Origin: Clostridiales bacterium
GTDB lineage: Bacteria; Bacillota; Clostridia; Oscillospirales; Acutalibacteraceae
DNA: 35,556 bases
Direction: 5' to 3'
Assembly (NCBI GenBank): GCA_024697575.1
Contig: JAILFM010000110.1
Span: forward strand, 1-35,556
A program made the position numbers and the translations under genes. The notes beneath the pieces were generated by a model. It ran no database searches, was not told the origin of the DNA, and saw nothing but the letters and a program-made list of their open reading frames with translations. Positions 23,742-34,048 of the stretch are shown here, piece by piece. How positions within the stretch are numbered: the first letter of the stretch is position 1; each line of letters starts with the position of its first letter.

Positions 23742-23775
23742 GCCAATCCTCCATTAAAACCTGCGCTCACCGGAC

Positions 23776-25134
23776 TTAATCAAGGAAGCCCTTATAGTGG
23801 CGCATCATCATCTGGCTTTCAAGAGATTTAACCGTCTCAAGAGCAACACCAACAAGAATGATGATTGAAGTACCGCCGAGTGAAACATTCATTCCGGCTG
23901 AATAACCTGCGCTTGTAAGCGCGGCAGTCGAAACCTGAGAATAAATAATCGGGAAAAGAGCGACAACAGATAAAAGCAAAGCGCCAAGCAGAGTGATTCT
24001 GTTGATTATCTTGCCGATATACCTTGAGGTCGGTTCACCGGGACGAATACCGGGAATTGAACCGCCGTTATCGCGTATATTCTTTGACATTTCAATCGGA
24101 TTGTACTGAATGCTTGAATAGAAATAGGCAAAAGCAATAATGAACACAAAATAAATGATTGCGTATGCCCAGTGATTTGAAGTAAAGAGACTGAAGAAGG
24201 TGTTCCAACCGCTGTCCTCACTTATTTTTGAGGAAACAAACATCTGAATTGTGGGCGGAAGAGAAAGAATTGACGACGCAAAGATAACAGGCATAACACC
24301 CGACATATTAACCTTAATCGGCATATGAGTGCTTTGACCGCCGTACATTTTTCTGCCAACAACGCGTTTTGCATACTGAATGGGAAGTCTTCTTTCAGCA
24401 TTATCCATCCATACTATGAATGCAATAATAAGAATAAGAATGATTGAAACGATAGGTGAAAGGAAATAATACGGACCGCCGTACCTGATATAGCCTGTTT
24501 CGGGGCTGAAGAGAGAGGCGATAAGAGTCGGAATTCTTGAAACAATACCCGCAAAAAGTATCAGTGAAATACCGTTGCCGATTCCTCTGTCTGTGATTTG
24601 CTCACCAAGCCACATGATAAGAGCCGTACCTGCTGTAAAGCAGGAGATTATTACCACTGCCTGGAAGAAAGCCCAGCCGCCGGTATAATCGGCGCCCGTT
24701 GCAGGATTCTTAACAAGGAAGTCCTGTGAACGAAGGTAGAAGAAATAAGCGGTACTTTGAAGCAAACCGAGAACGATTGTAACAAATCTTGTGATTGTTG
24801 CAATCTTTTTACGGCCTTCTTCGCCTTCCTTTTGAAGTCTCTCAAGGGCGGGAATTGCAACAGCAAGAAGCTGCATAATAATCGAGCTGTTGATGTAGGG
24901 TGTGATTGACATGGCAAAAATCGTACCGTAGTTAAAAGCATCACCTGTCATCATGCTCAGGTAGTTCATAAATGTTCCCGCATTAGGGTCGGAAACAATG
25001 CCGGCTTCACCGATATCGGTAAAAGGCACGGGAATCGCTGCACCGATTCTGAATATCAGAATAATAAGGCATGTAAAGAGAATCTTCTTTCTCAGTTCGG
25101 GGATTTTCCATGCGTTTGAAATCGTTTTAAGCAC
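23776..25134 (-). CDS. secY: Protein translocase subunit SecY
   Basis: A 452-residue channel subunit of the Sec translocon with about ten membrane helices. Recognisable parts are the start MLKTISNAWKIPELRKKIL, IPVPFTDIG, the ITPYINSSIIMQLL helix, QITDRGIGNGISLI, the cytoplasmic loop RRLPIQYAKRVVGRKMYGGQ and PGIRPGEPTSRYI. It should export the signal-peptide proteins elsewhere in the window. It begins 2 bases after rplO. Confidence 0.98.
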   Translation of the reverse strand: MLKTISNAWKIPELRKKILFTCLIILIFRIGAAIPVPFTDIGEAGIVSDPNAGTFMNYLSMMTGDAFNYGTIFAMSITPYINSSIIMQLLAVAIPALERLQKEGEEGRKKIATITRFVTIVLGLLQSTAYFFYLRSQDFLVKNPATGADYTGGWAFFQAVVIISCFTAGTALIMWLGEQITDRGIGNGISLILFAGIVSRIPTLIASLFSPETGYIRYGGPYYFLSPIVSIILILIIAFIVWMDNAERRLPIQYAKRVVGRKMYGGQSTHMPIKVNMSGVMPVIFASSILSLPPTIQMFVSSKISEDSGWNTFFSLFTSNHWAYAIIYFVFIIAFAYFYSSIQYNPIEMSKNIRDNGGSIPGIRPGEPTSRYIGKIINRITLLGALLLSVVALFPIIYSQVSTAALTSAGYSAGMNVSLGGTSIIILVGVALETVKSLESQMMMRHYKGFLD

Positions 25135-25136
25135 AG

Positions 25137-25580
25137 TTAAATCACCTCTGCCTTTCCTCCGGCAGCTTCAATCTTAGTCTTGGCACTTTCAGAAAAAGCA
25201 TTTGCCTGAACGGTGAGCTTCTTCGAAATTTCGCCCTGACCTAAAATCTTAACGCCGTCCAAAGTTTTCTTGATAATGCCCTTTTCAACAATAGCTTCAA
25301 CTGTTACGGTATCACCGTCGTTAAAGTTTTTGTCAAGAGTTGAAAGGTTGACAATAGCAAATTCAGTTGCAAAAATGTTATTGAAGCCTCTCTTGGGGAT
25401 TCTCCTTTGAAGGGGCATCTGGCCGCCTTCAAAACCTGCGCGCTGACCTCTGCCTGCACGGGCAAGCTGACCCTTATGACCTTTACCGGCTGTCTTACCC
25501 TGACCTGATGCGGGACCGCGGCCGATACGCTTGCGTGCTTTTGTTGAGCCGGCTGCAGGAGAAAGATCATGTAACTTCAT
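25137..25580 (-). CDS. rplO: 50S ribosomal protein L15
   Basis: A 147-residue L15. The glycine- and arginine-rich N-terminal extension ([20 protein letters not shown], then [17 protein letters not shown]) penetrates the 23S rRNA core. The start overlaps the stop of rpmD by one base (TGATG), so the two are translationally coupled. Confidence 0.98.
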   Translation of the reverse strand: MKLHDLSPAAGSTKARKRIGRGPASGQGKTAGKGHKGQLARAGRGQRAGFEGGQMPLQRRIPKRGFNNIFATEFAIVNLSTLDKNFNDGDTVTVEAIVEKGIIKKTLDGVKILGQGEISKKLTVQANAFSESAKTKIEAAGGKAEVI

Positions 25581-25771
25581 CAGTTGTTTCCTCCTTGCTC
25601 GATTACCTCAAGAAGATGAGACAGTTTCTTGATCTTGCCCATTGTCGCTGCGTTATCCGGCTGGGTAACAACATCACCTGTTTTACGAAGACCAAGAGCA
25701 CGGGCGGTAGCAATCTGATCTTTCTTGCTTCCGATTAAGCTTTTTTTAAGCTTAATTTTAATCTCAGCCAT
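25580..25771 (-). CDS. rpmD: 50S ribosomal protein L30
   Basis: A 63-residue L30 with [20 protein letters not shown] and [10 protein letters not shown], the typical short bacterial form. It sits in the standard place between rpsE and rplO and shares one base with rplO. Confidence 0.97.
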   Translation of the reverse strand: MAEIKIKLKKSLIGSKKDQIATARALGLRKTGDVVTQPDNAATMGKIKKLSHLLEVIEQGGNN

Positions 25772-25784
25772 TTTTCCGCCCTCC

Positions 25785-26285
25785 TTAACCTAAAATATCC
25801 TTGACGGATTTCCCGCGGATTACCGCAACTTCTTCAGCTGTACGAAGTCTGGAGAGACCGTCAACGGTAGCCCTGACTACATTGTAGGGGTTGTTTGAAC
25901 GCAGGGCCTTTGAACGAATGTCTTTAATACCGACTGTTTCAACAACGGCACGAACAGGACCGCCGGCAATAACGCCGGTACCGGGTGCGGCGGGTTTAAG
26001 AAGAACAACGCCTGCGCCGAATTTGCCTGTGATTTCATGAGGAATTGAAGTGCCTTTAAGAGCAACCTTGATAAGGTTCTTCTTTGCATCTTCAATGCCC
26101 TTACGGATTGCATCGGGAACTTCGCCGGATTTACCAACGCCGAAACCGATAATTCCGTTGCCGTCGCCTACAACAACGAGAGCGGAGAATTTCATAATAC
26201 GGCCGCCCTTAACGGTTTTTGAAACTCTGTTGATGGCAACTACGCGCTCTGTGAGCTCGTATGCCGAAGCATCAATCTTAGCCAA
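25785..26285 (-). CDS. rpsE: 30S ribosomal protein S5
   Basis: A 166-residue S5, important for decoding accuracy and helicase activity at the mRNA entrance. The N-terminal double-stranded-RNA-binding-like domain shows [19 protein letters not shown] and [20 protein letters not shown]; the C-terminal domain includes [15 protein letters not shown]. It starts 17 bases after rplR. Confidence 0.98.
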   Translation of the reverse strand: MAKIDASAYELTERVVAINRVSKTVKGGRIMKFSALVVVGDGNGIIGFGVGKSGEVPDAIRKGIEDAKKNLIKVALKGTSIPHEITGKFGAGVVLLKPAAPGTGVIAGGPVRAVVETVGIKDIRSKALRSNNPYNVVRATVDGLSRLRTAEEVAVIRGKSVKDILG

Positions 26286-26302
26286 AACAAATTTCTCCTT
26301 TC

Positions 26303-26662
26303 TCAGAAATTGAGTCCGCCCTCACGGGCGCCTTCGGCAAGTTCCTTGACTCTGCCGTGATAGATGTAACCGCCGCGATCAAAAACAACATCTTTTATGC
26401 CTTTGTCTGCAGCGCGCTGTGCAATTAATTCGCCCACCTTGTGAGCTGCGGTTTTATTGCCGCCGTATTCCTCAAAATCCTTCTCAACAGTTGATGCGGA
26501 CACAAGGGTTACTCCCTGAACGTCGTCTATTAACTGAGCATATATATGCTGAAGGGAGCGGAATACATTAAGACGGGGACATTCGGCAGTACCGCTGATC
26601 TTGGCGCGGACTCTTTTGTGGCGAGTCTGTCTTGCCTTATTGCTGTCCGGTCTTTTAACCAT
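26303..26662 (-). CDS. rplR: 50S ribosomal protein L18
   Basis: A 119-residue 5S rRNA-binding protein of the central protuberance. Marks are [36 protein letters not shown] and the C-terminal [17 protein letters not shown]. Confidence 0.98.
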   Translation of the reverse strand: MVKRPDSNKARQTRHKRVRAKISGTAECPRLNVFRSLQHIYAQLIDDVQGVTLVSASTVEKDFEEYGGNKTAAHKVGELIAQRAADKGIKDVVFDRGGYIYHGRVKELAEGAREGGLNF

Positions 26663-26685
26663 TATTATTCACTCCTTAATTAGAC

Positions 26686-27228
26686 TTATTTGCCTTTGCC
26701 GGCCTTGCCTTCTTTGCGTCTGATGACCTCATCTGAATACTTGATGCCCTTGCCCTTATACGGCTCGGGAGGTCTCTTCTCGCGAACATTGGCGGCAAAC
26801 TGTCCGACCTTCTGTTTATCGGCACCTGAAATAACAATTTTATTCGGAGACGGGCACTCAACAAGAATGCCGTCCGGTGAAGACATAATCACATCGTGTG
26901 AATAACCGATTTTCATAACAAGGTTTTTACCCTGCATTTCAGCACGGTAACCTACACCATTGATTTCAAGTTCCTTTTTGAAGCATTCATGAACACCGGT
27001 AACCATATTGGCTATAAGCGTTCTTGTCAGACCGTGAAGTGATCTGTTTAATTTTTCGTCATTGGGGCGGGTAACTTTGATTTCTTTGCCCTCAATTGTA
27101 ACTTCCATATTGGGATGCACTGTCCTTGAAAGGGTGCCTTTCGGGCCCTTTACCGTAACGGTGGCGCCGTCAATCTGAACATCAACACCCTCAGGTATAA
27201 CAATAGGTTTTTTACCTATACGTGACAT
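26686..27228 (-). CDS. rplF: 50S ribosomal protein L6
   Basis: A 180-residue L6 made of two similar domains near the sarcin-ricin loop. It starts [17 protein letters not shown], has [10 protein letters not shown], and carries the C-terminal [20 protein letters not shown]. It lies 15 bases after rpsH. Confidence 0.98.
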   Translation of the reverse strand: MSRIGKKPIVIPEGVDVQIDGATVTVKGPKGTLSRTVHPNMEVTIEGKEIKVTRPNDEKLNRSLHGLTRTLIANMVTGVHECFKKELEINGVGYRAEMQGKNLVMKIGYSHDVIMSSPDGILVECPSPNKIVISGADKQKVGQFAANVREKRPPEPYKGKGIKYSDEVIRRKEGKAGKGK

Positions 27229-27243
27229 TTAGACGGTACCTCC

Positions 27244-27642
27244 TTACCAGATAAATGCAAGAACTTCGCCGCCGACATTGGCTTTGCGAGCATCCTTGTC
27301 AGTCATAATACCCTTTGATGTTGAAAGAATGGCAATACCGATACCCTTCATAACCTTGGGCATATTTTCAACATCGGAATAAATTCTCAGACCGGGCTTT
27401 GACACTCTGCGAAGGCCGGTTATAACCTGAGACTTGTTGGGGCCGTACTTAAGGGTAATTTCCATCATACCCTGTTTGCCGTCTTCCTCAACCTTGAATC
27501 CTTTAATGTAACCTTCATCAACAAGAATCTGAGCAATCGCCTTCTTCATGTTTGATGCCGGCACCTTCACTGTATCATGCTTTGCCGAATTCGCATTGCG
27601 GATACGGGTGAGCATATCAGCGATGGAATCAGTAATTTGCAT
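27244..27642 (-). CDS. rpsH: 30S ribosomal protein S8
   Basis: A 132-residue S8 that binds the central domain of 16S rRNA. Marks are [20 protein letters not shown] and the C-terminal [20 protein letters not shown]. In E. coli S8 represses the spc operon; whether that applies here is unknown. Confidence 0.98.
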   Translation of the reverse strand: MQITDSIADMLTRIRNANSAKHDTVKVPASNMKKAIAQILVDEGYIKGFKVEEDGKQGMMEITLKYGPNKSQVITGLRRVSKPGLRIYSDVENMPKVMKGIGIAILSTSKGIMTDKDARKANVGGEVLAFIW

Positions 27643-27670
27643 ACTGTTTACCTCCTTTGCAATTGCTCAA

Positions 27671-27856
27671 TTACCAACTTGCTTTCTTAACACCGGGAAT
27701 CTGACCGGCGTGTGCGAGTTCTCTGAAGCAGACACGGCAAACACCGTATTTACGAAGATAAGCGTGAGGTCTGCCGCAAATTTTACATCTGTTATACGCT
27801 CTTGACGAGTATTTGGCAGGGCGAGCCTGTCTGACCTTTTGTGATGTTTTTGCCAC
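27671..27856 (-). CDS. rpsZ: 30S ribosomal protein S14, zinc-binding type Z
   Basis: A 61-residue short S14 with two CxxC pairs (RCKICGRPH and [10 protein letters not shown]), so it holds a zinc ion, unlike the longer zinc-free paralogue induced under zinc starvation in some bacteria. It ends in [14 protein letters not shown], the typical tail. Often named rpsN; rpsZ marks the zinc type. Confidence 0.97.
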   Translation of the reverse strand: MAKTSQKVRQARPAKYSSRAYNRCKICGRPHAYLRKYGVCRVCFRELAHAGQIPGVKKASW

Positions 27857-27868
27857 GGTACTACCTCC

Positions 27869-28411
27869 TTACCTTGAGAACGGAGCGCCCATAAGTGAAA
27901 GTAATTCACGGGCTTCTTCGTCTTTTTCTGCTGTTGTGACAATGCAGATGTCCATACCTCTGACCTTGTCAATCTTATCGTACTCTATCTCAGGGAAAAT
28001 AAGCTGTTCCTTAATTCCCATGCTGTAGTTGCCTCTGCCGTCAAAGGAATTGGGATTAATTCCTCTGAAGTCACGAACTCTGGGTAATGCGAGACTGAAG
28101 AGTCTGTCAAGGAACTCATACATTCTTTCACCGCGGAGTGTAACCTTGGCACCGATTGTCATGCCCTCACGGAGTTTGAAGTTAGCAACGGACTTTTTGG
28201 CTTTGCAAAGAACAGGCTTTTGACCGGTAATCTGCTTAAGATCGGAAACAACAGCGTCGAGAACCTTGCTGTTATCCTTAGCTTCGCCGCAGGAAACGTT
28301 GATAACTATCTTTTCAATCTTCGGGATTTGCATAACGCTCTTATACTCAAATTTTTTCATAAGAGCGGGGGCAACGTCTTTGACATACATTTCTTTTAAC
28401 CTTGCTGCCAT
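27869..28411 (-). CDS. rplE: 50S ribosomal protein L5
   Basis: A 180-residue 5S rRNA-binding protein. Marks are [37 protein letters not shown] and [19 protein letters not shown]. The track starts at ATG 28420, but GGGAGG directly abuts that codon. The in-frame ATG at 28411 has 9 bases of spacing and gives the family's standard length, so I prefer it. Confidence 0.97.
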   Translation of the reverse strand: MAARLKEMYVKDVAPALMKKFEYKSVMQIPKIEKIVINVSCGEAKDNSKVLDAVVSDLKQITGQKPVLCKAKKSVANFKLREGMTIGAKVTLRGERMYEFLDRLFSLALPRVRDFRGINPNSFDGRGNYSMGIKEQLIFPEIEYDKIDKVRGMDICIVTTAEKDEEARELLSLMGAPFSR

Positions 28412-28426
28412 TTTCTGCATCCTCCC

Positions 28427-28744
28427 TTAAAATTCTGCCTGACACTTTTTACAAGTGCGGACTTTTTTGCCGTCTTTATTAACGGAATGACCTACTCTGG
28501 TCGGCTTTGAGCACTTGGGGCAGATAAGTTGAACCTTGTCTGCGTACAGAGCGCTTTCAGCCTCGATTATTCCGCCGGGCTCGCCCATCTGACGGGGCTT
28601 GACATGCTTTTTAACAATGTTGACACCTTCAACGATAACTTTGCCTTCAGAGGGAGAAACCTGCATAACCTTGCCTCTCTTGCCTCTGTATTTACCGTTA
28701 ATGACGACAACCTCGTCACCTGTTTTAACATGAACCTTATTCAT
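28427..28744 (-). CDS. rplX: 50S ribosomal protein L24
   Basis: A 105-residue L24 with an N-terminal KOW domain ([20 protein letters not shown]). The C-terminal part has four cysteines ([11 protein letters not shown] and [11 protein letters not shown]), suggesting a zinc-ribbon form. ATG 28744 is the likely start, because GGAGG lies 8 bases upstream; the GTG at 28753 in the track overlaps that site. Confidence 0.97.
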   Translation of the reverse strand: MNKVHVKTGDEVVVINGKYRGKRGKVMQVSPSEGKVIVEGVNIVKKHVKPRQMGEPGGIIEAESALYADKVQLICPKCSKPTRVGHSVNKDGKKVRTCKKCQAEF

Positions 28745-28759
28745 CAAACGCACCTCCGA

Positions 28760-29128
28760 TTAAAGTACTTCGGGAGCGAGAGAAAGAATTTTTGTAAACT
28801 CTTTTTCACGAAGCTCTCTTGCCACAGGCCCAAAGATACGAGTGCCCTTGGGGTTCTTGTCATCTCTGATAATAACGGCAGCGTTTTCGTCAAAGCGAAT
28901 GTATGTACCGTCATCACGGCGAAGACCCTTTGCAGTACGAACAACGACCGCTTTAACAACTTCGCCTTTTTTAACAATGCCGCCGGGTGTTGCTTTTTTA
29001 ACAGAAGCAACCACCACGTCACCAATATTGGCATACCTCCTGCCGGAACCACCGAGTACACGAATGCACATAAGCTCCTTCGCGCCGGTGTTGTCGGCAA
29101 CCTTGAGGTAACTCTGTTGCTGAATCAC
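28760..29128 (-). CDS. rplN: 50S ribosomal protein L14
   Basis: A 122-residue L14 at the subunit interface, also the usual docking site for the silencing factor RsfS. Marks are [40 protein letters not shown] and the C-terminal [12 protein letters not shown]. Confidence 0.98.
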   Translation of the reverse strand: MIQQQSYLKVADNTGAKELMCIRVLGGSGRRYANIGDVVVASVKKATPGGIVKKGEVVKAVVVRTAKGLRRDDGTYIRFDENAAVIIRDDKNPKGTRIFGPVARELREKEFTKILSLAPEVL

Positions 29129-29158
29129 AGTGTTTTCCTCCTTAACTTATGGGCTAAA

Positions 29159-29413
29159 TTATTTAGCCTTCTCAATGATTTCGACCACGCGCCATCTCTT
29201 GTCTTTTGAAAGAGGGCGGGTTTCCATTACAAGAACACGATCGCCTATACCGCACTCATTGTTCTCATCATGGGCTTTAAGCTTATAAGTGTTGTTTACG
29301 ATTTTCTTATAAAGAGGATGACGAACCCTGTCTTTAACTGAAACAACAACTGTTTTATCCATCTTGTCGCTGGTAACAATGCCAACGCGGGTCTTTCTGA
29401 GGTTTCTTTCCAT
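29159..29413 (-). CDS. rpsQ: 30S ribosomal protein S17
   Basis: An 84-residue OB-fold protein binding the 5' domain of 16S rRNA. Marks are [20 protein letters not shown] and the C-terminal [15 protein letters not shown]. Confidence 0.98.
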   Translation of the reverse strand: MERNLRKTRVGIVTSDKMDKTVVVSVKDRVRHPLYKKIVNNTYKLKAHDENNECGIGDRVLVMETRPLSKDKRWRVVEIIEKAK

Positions 29414-29433
29414 TGAATTATAACCTCCCTTTC

Positions 29434-29637
29434 TTACGCATTAGTGCCGTGAAGCTCAATATCTCTCTGTATTGTTTTAATACGAGCTATATCTTTTTTA
29501 ACGGCACTGATTCGCATCGGGTTATCGAGCTGGTTAACAGCCTGTTGGAAGCGCAGCTTAAAAAGCTCATCCTTCAGCTCAAGAAGCTTAGCATCCAGCT
29601 CGGCGGCGGAAAGTTCTCTTATTTCACTGGCTTTCAT
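29434..29637 (-). CDS. rpmC: 50S ribosomal protein L29
   Basis: A 67-residue helical hairpin protein next to the peptide exit tunnel. It has [18 protein letters not shown] and [18 protein letters not shown]. Its start shares one base with the stop of rplP (TAATG). Confidence 0.98.
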   Translation of the reverse strand: MKASEIRELSAAELDAKLLELKDELFKLRFQQAVNQLDNPMRISAVKKDIARIKTIQRDIELHGTNA

Positions 29638-30065
29638 TATTGCTCACCACCCAATTCTTCATCTTTACTGACAAACTTACATTTGATAGGAAGCTTAGCG
29701 GCTGCAAGACGCATGGCTTCCGCAGCGATTTCCCTGTCAACGCCGGCAATCTCAAAAAGAACTCTGCCGGGCTTAACAACGGCAACCCAGTATTCCGGTG
29801 AACCTTTACCTGAACCCATTCGGGTTTCAGCGGGCTTTTCGGTAATGGGCTTGTCGGGGAACAGCTTTATCCAGACCTGACCGCCACGCTTGATATATCT
29901 TGTCATAGCAACACGGGCTGCTTCAATCTGGTTGGAGGTTATCCACGCCGGCTCAAGAGCAACAAGACCGAAATCACCGTATGTGACAACATTGCCTCTC
30001 GTTGCCTTACCCTTGAGTCTGCCTCTTTGAACTCTGCGATATTTAACGCGTTTGGGTAAAAGCAT
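29637..30065 (-). CDS. rplP: 50S ribosomal protein L16
   Basis: A 142-residue L16 near the A-site tRNA elbow. Marks are [38 protein letters not shown] and [19 protein letters not shown]. It overlaps both neighbours by a single base (TGATG with rpsC, TAATG with rpmC). Confidence 0.98.
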   Translation of the reverse strand: MLLPKRVKYRRVQRGRLKGKATRGNVVTYGDFGLVALEPAWITSNQIEAARVAMTRYIKRGGQVWIKLFPDKPITEKPAETRMGSGKGSPEYWVAVVKPGRVLFEIAGVDREIAAEAMRLAAAKLPIKCKFVSKDEELGGEQ

Positions 30066-30757
30066 CAGCGGTTACCTCCTTCTCTTCTTCTTCTGGGGCG
30101 GGAGTAATCTCTCTCACGCCTTGCCTCACGAAGAACTTCGCCTCTGTAAAGCCACACTTTTACGCCGATACGGCCGTAAGTTGTCTTAGCTTCAGCAAAA
30201 CCGTAGTCAATGTCGGCTCTGATTGTCTGAAGAGGAATTGTTCCTTCATGATAGGTTTCATTTCTTGCTATTTCAGCACCGCCGATACGACCGGAGCACT
30301 GAATTTTGATACCCTTGGCACCGAGCTTCATTGTGCGTCCGATTGCCTGCTTAACAGCGCGGCGATAGGAAATTCTCTTTTCAAGCTGAGCAGCGATGTT
30401 TTCGGCTACAAGCTGTGCGTTAAGGTCGGGCTGTTTGATTTCGACGATATTAAGCGAAACCTCTTTGCCGCCGAGCTTCTTCTCGCATATTTTTTTCAGT
30501 TTTTCGATTTCAGAACCCTGTCTGCCGATAACCATACCGGGTTTTGCGCAGTGGATGCTGATATAAACGCGCTTAGCGTCTCTTTCGATTTCGATTTTCG
30601 GAACACCTGCGGGCGCAAGTTTTTCGAGAAGGTACTCACGAAGGTTATAGTCCTCAACAAGAGTATCACCGAAAACTTCCGGCTTTGCATACCAGCGGGA
30701 TTCCCAGGGCTTAATTACACCGATTCTTAAACCGGTAGGATTAATTTTCTGACCCAT
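30065..30757 (-). CDS. rpsC: 30S ribosomal protein S3
   Basis: A 230-residue S3 at the mRNA entry channel. It begins [20 protein letters not shown]. The KH domain carries the GxxG loop in [15 protein letters not shown], and the C-terminal domain contains [19 protein letters not shown]. The tail is very basic ([16 protein letters not shown]). Confidence 0.98.
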   Translation of the reverse strand: MGQKINPTGLRIGVIKPWESRWYAKPEVFGDTLVEDYNLREYLLEKLAPAGVPKIEIERDAKRVYISIHCAKPGMVIGRQGSEIEKLKKICEKKLGGKEVSLNIVEIKQPDLNAQLVAENIAAQLEKRISYRRAVKQAIGRTMKLGAKGIKIQCSGRIGGAEIARNETYHEGTIPLQTIRADIDYGFAEAKTTYGRIGVKVWLYRGEVLREARRERDYSRPRRRREGGNR

Positions 30758-30776
30758 TGTTTAACCTCCTTCTCGA

Positions 30777-31139
30777 TTATTCCATTTCCTTGAGTTCAAG
30801 GCTGATATGTGATGTCCTTTTGTTTACACGGAATGCTCTGCCCTGAGCGCGGGGTCTGATTCTCTTGAGAATCGGTCCGGCTGTAACGTTGCACTTTGAA
30901 ATGTAAAGCTTGTTAACATCCATGTTGTTGTTATTTTCAGCGTTAGCAATCGCTGAATTCAAAAGCTTAAGCAAAGGCTCACAAGCGGCTTTAGGGGTAT
31001 ACTTGAGAATTGCCAATGCCTTCTCAACCGGCTGATTGCGGATTAAATCCAAAACAATCTGAACCTTGCGCGGCGCAATACGGATATAAGTGGCTTTTGC
31101 CGTTGCAACAAGCTCATTCTGCATTGCTGTGTCTGCCAT
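30777..31139 (-). CDS. rplV: 50S ribosomal protein L22
   Basis: A 120-residue L22. The long beta-hairpin that lines the exit tunnel is seen as [20 protein letters not shown], and [19 protein letters not shown] is the conserved start of the globular part. A short N-terminal extension (ADTAMQNEL) precedes it; AAAGGAG before the ATG supports this start. Confidence 0.98.
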   Translation of the reverse strand: MADTAMQNELVATAKATYIRIAPRKVQIVLDLIRNQPVEKALAILKYTPKAACEPLLKLLNSAIANAENNNNMDVNKLYISKCNVTAGPILKRIRPRAQGRAFRVNKRTSHISLELKEME

Positions 31140-31162
31140 AATTAATATACTCCTTTCGCCGA

Positions 31163-31444
31163 TTATTTACCGTTATTGGAAGTCTTTGAACCCGCATGAC
31201 CTCTGAAAGTTCTTGTGGGTGCAAACTCACCGAGTTTGTGACCGACCATATCTTCTGTTACATAAACGGGAACATGCTTGCGACCGTCGTGAACAGCAAA
31301 TGTGTGGCCGACAAAATCAGGGAAAATTGTTGATGAGCGGCTCCAGGTCTTAAGAACCTGTTTCTCGCCGGTCTCGTTCATTCTCTGAACTCTTTCGAGC
31401 AGCTTTGCCTGCACAAAAGGTCCTTTTTTAACACTTCTGCCCAT
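31163..31444 (-). CDS. rpsS: 30S ribosomal protein S19
   Basis: A 93-residue S19 of the 30S head. Marks are [39 protein letters not shown] and [14 protein letters not shown]. Confidence 0.98.
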   Translation of the reverse strand: MGRSVKKGPFVQAKLLERVQRMNETGEKQVLKTWSRSSTIFPDFVGHTFAVHDGRKHVPVYVTEDMVGHKLGEFAPTRTFRGHAGSKTSNNGK

Positions 31445-31460
31445 TTTCTGCTCCTTTCAC

Positions 31461-32294
31461 TTACTTGTCGTTACGACGCTTAATGATAAGCTTGTCTGAA
31501 CTCTTCTTTGTCTTTCTGGTCTTGTAACCGAGAGCGGGCTTGCCCCAGGGGGTAACAGGGCCCGGTCTGCCGATGGGGGATTTACCTTCACCACCGCCGT
31601 GGGGGTGGTCGTTCGGGTTCATGACTGAGCCGCGGACGGTCGGTCTCCAGCCCATGCGGCGTTTACGGCCGGCCTTACCGATTTTAACGTTTTCGTGATC
31701 GGTATTGCCTACCTGGCCGATGGTAGCCATGCAGTTTACGGGAACGTAGCGAAGCTCTGTCGAGGGAAGACGAAGGAGGGCCTTGCCGCCTTCTTTAGCC
31801 ATGAGCTGAGCGGAGTTGCCTGCTGCTCTTGCGAGCTGGCCGCCTCTGCCGGGATAGAGCTCAACGTTGTGAACTACAGTGCCTACGGGGATATTTGCAA
31901 GAGGAAGAGCATTGCCGGGCTTGATATCGGCTGTGGTACCCGCGATAACGGTGTCGCCGACTTTAAGGCCTACGGGCTGAAGGATGTATCTCTTCTCGCC
32001 GTCCTGATATTTGAGAAGGGCGATGAATGCCGAGCGGTTGGGATCGTATTCGATGCTGACTACTGCGGCGGGAACATCAAACTTATCTCTCTTGAAATCA
32101 ATTATACGATACTTTGTGCGAACTCCGCCGCCTCTGTGGCGAACGGTGATTCTTCCGTAGCTGTTACGGCCGCTGTTCTTCTTAAGGGAAACAAGAAGAC
32201 TTCTTTCGGGCGCAACCTTTGAGAGCTCGGAATAATCTGTAACCGACATATTACGTCTTGCGTTAGTGGTCGGCTTATAGAACTTAATAGACAT
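31461..32294 (-). CDS. rplB: 50S ribosomal protein L2
   Basis: A 277-residue L2, needed for subunit joining and peptidyl transferase activity. The essential histidine region is [20 protein letters not shown]. Other marks are [20 protein letters not shown] and [16 protein letters not shown]. It is preceded by an unusual 115-base spacer, where most genes of this operon are separated by about 2-30 bases. Confidence 0.98.
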   Translation of the reverse strand: MSIKFYKPTTNARRNMSVTDYSELSKVAPERSLLVSLKKNSGRNSYGRITVRHRGGGVRTKYRIIDFKRDKFDVPAAVVSIEYDPNRSAFIALLKYQDGEKRYILQPVGLKVGDTVIAGTTADIKPGNALPLANIPVGTVVHNVELYPGRGGQLARAAGNSAQLMAKEGGKALLRLPSTELRYVPVNCMATIGQVGNTDHENVKIGKAGRKRRMGWRPTVRGSVMNPNDHPHGGGEGKSPIGRPGPVTPWGKPALGYKTRKTKKSSDKLIIKRRNDK

Positions 32295-32409
32295 TTTCTA
32301 CACTCTCCTTACAGCAGCTTTGCGAAGCGCTCAAAACGCTTCATACTTTACCGCCGGATTTGATAGTATAATATGGTTTATATAATTATATAAAGGGGTT
32401 GCCTGAAAA
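32295..32409 (-). promoter_or_regulatory. rplW-rplB spacer with AT palindrome, promoter-like boxes and hairpin
   Basis: This 115-base gap contains an 18-base perfect palindrome (TTTATATAATTATATAAA, 32377-32394). On the minus strand it supplies a TTTATA -35-like box that lies 18 bases before TATACT. Closer to rplB, GAAGCG-TTTTGAG-CGCTTC can form a 6-base hairpin. Together they look like an internal promoter with a small leader for the genes from rplB onward. Confidence 0.45.
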
Positions 32410-32706
32410 TTACATCATACCGTCGAAGAATTCGATGGTCTTGGAATCTTCGGTAAGAGTAACGATTGCCTTCTTGCGGGAGGGGGTGTAACCCTCGAAG
32501 CGACCGTATCTTCTCAGTTTGCCGTCAACATTGATTACGTTGACCTTGCTTACCTTGACGCCGAAAAGAGTTTCGACTGCCTTGGCGATTTCGATTTTAT
32601 TGGAATCCTTTGCAACCTCAAAGGTATATTTGCGGTCTGCAATGCCGTCCATACTGTTTTCAGTGATTATCGGGCGGAGAATTATATCCTGTGCTGCCTT
32701 GCTCAT
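32410..32706 (-). CDS. rplW: 50S ribosomal protein L23
   Basis: A 98-residue L23 at the tunnel exit, the docking site for trigger factor and SRP. Marks are [35 protein letters not shown] and [17 protein letters not shown]. Its ATG overlaps the rplD stop by 4 bases (ATGA), and GAGGAGG lies just upstream. Confidence 0.98.
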   Translation of the reverse strand: MSKAAQDIILRPIITENSMDGIADRKYTFEVAKDSNKIEIAKAVETLFGVKVSKVNVINVDGKLRRYGRFEGYTPSRKKAIVTLTEDSKTIEFFDGMM

Positions 32707-33326
32707 GCATATACCTCCTCGATCTTGCTTACGGCATCCTTGAGAACGACGACTGTGTCGGCGTTGAGAATGTCATAAACGTTAAGTGTGGTAACAAGAG
32801 TGGTCTTGACGCCTGCGATGTTACGGGCAGAGCGATAGATTATATCGTTCTTCTCGGGCAGGACGAAGAGAACTTTCTTGCCGGTCTCAAGTGCATTGAC
32901 AACGTTTGCCATGTCCTTGGTCTTGATTGCGTCGAGAGTGAGTGAATCGAAAACTATGAGCTCCTCATCTGCAACCTTGGCGGAAAGCGCGGACTTCATA
33001 GCGAGTCTGCGGACCTTCTTGTTGACGTCCTTATGATAAGTGCGGGGCTTGGGACCGTGTGCGATGCCGCCGTGATACCACTGCGGAGCTCTGGTCGAAC
33101 CCTGTCTTGCGCGGCCTGTGCCCTTCTGCTTCCAGGGCTTCTTGCCGCCGCCGCTGACTTCCGATCTGGTAAGGGTAGACTGTGTGCCCTGGCGCTGATT
33201 GGCAAGATAAGCGACTACACAAAGGTGCATAGCGGGAATGCTGGGGGTGATTCCGAAGATCTCTTCCTTGAGGTCGATATCGGAAACCTTCTTACCTGTC
33301 ATGTCAAAAACTGATACTGTAGGCAT
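32703..33326 (-). CDS. rplD: 50S ribosomal protein L4
   Basis: A 207-residue L4. The extended loop that reaches the exit tunnel is [20 protein letters not shown] with [18 protein letters not shown]. In E. coli L4 represses its own S10 operon through the leader; a long leader is present here, but nothing shows that L4 binds it. Confidence 0.98.
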   Translation of the reverse strand: MPTVSVFDMTGKKVSDIDLKEEIFGITPSIPAMHLCVVAYLANQRQGTQSTLTRSEVSGGGKKPWKQKGTGRARQGSTRAPQWYHGGIAHGPKPRTYHKDVNKKVRRLAMKSALSAKVADEELIVFDSLTLDAIKTKDMANVVNALETGKKVLFVLPEKNDIIYRSARNIAGVKTTLVTTLNVYDILNADTVVVLKDAVSKIEEVYA

Positions 33327-33344
33327 TATTTTCTACTCCTTTCC

Positions 33345-33983
33345 TTAAGCTTCTTTTTTAACGCTGTCGCGGATAACTACGATGCCGCCCTTGGGGCCGG
33401 GGATGGCGCCCTTGATGGCTACGAGATTGTTTTCCGCATCGATTTTTGCAACTGTAAGATTCTGGATTGTAACTCTTTCACAGCCGAAGTGACCTGCAAG
33501 TTTCTTTCCCTTGTAAACTCTTGAGGGATCGGAGCAAGCGCCGAGTGAACCTGCGTGTCTGGCAACGGGGCCTGTGCCGTGGGACTCTTTGAGTCTCGAG
33601 AAGTTCCATCTCTTGATGGAGCCCGCAGTGCCGTGGCCTTTGCTTGTGCCGACTACGTCAACTTTGTCGCCGACTGCAAAGATGTCTGTTGTGAGGGTGT
33701 CGCCCACGTTGAGTGATTCGATATCGTCGAACTTGAACTCTTTGAGATGTTTCTTGGGAGCGACATCATTCTTCTTGAAGTGACCGAGCATCGGCTTTGT
33801 CAGGCGCTGAACTTTTACATCGCCGAAACCGAGCTGGACTGCCTCGTAACCGTCGTTCTCGATTGTCATCTTCATAACGACGTTGCAGGGACCTGCTTCA
33901 ACTACTGTTACGGGAATTACGTTTCCCTTTTCATCAAAGATCTGGGTCATGCCGATCTTTTTTCCGATGAGTGCTTTCTGCAT
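33345..33983 (-). CDS. rplC: 50S ribosomal protein L3
   Basis: A 212-residue L3, an early assembly protein near the peptidyl transferase centre. It begins MQKALIGKKIGMTQIFDEKG; the tip region includes GTSKGHGTAGSIKRWNF. A 65-base gap with small repeats separates it from rpsJ, with AGGAGG before the ATG. Confidence 0.98.
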   Translation of the reverse strand: MQKALIGKKIGMTQIFDEKGNVIPVTVVEAGPCNVVMKMTIENDGYEAVQLGFGDVKVQRLTKPMLGHFKKNDVAPKKHLKEFKFDDIESLNVGDTLTTDIFAVGDKVDVVGTSKGHGTAGSIKRWNFSRLKESHGTGPVARHAGSLGACSDPSRVYKGKKLAGHFGCERVTIQNLTVAKIDAENNLVAIKGAIPGPKGGIVVIRDSVKKEA

Positions 33984-34048
33984 ATTTGCATCCTCCTTTG
34001 GTTATTGGTTGACCTAAGCCAACTTGACCTGCATTTGTCAATAATCGA

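Noticed and set aside
28529-29209. 226-codon ORF on the + strand
   Set aside because: It is antisense to rplX, rplN and rpsQ, with no Shine-Dalgarno and no recognisable motif; a shadow of highly biased ribosomal genes.
31695-32222. 175-codon + strand ORF
   Set aside because: Exact antisense shadow of rplB.
33984-34048. TTGACA and AGGTCAA repeats between rpsJ and rplC
   Set aside because: No -10 box at a usable distance, and the inverted arms are only 4-5 bases; probably chance.
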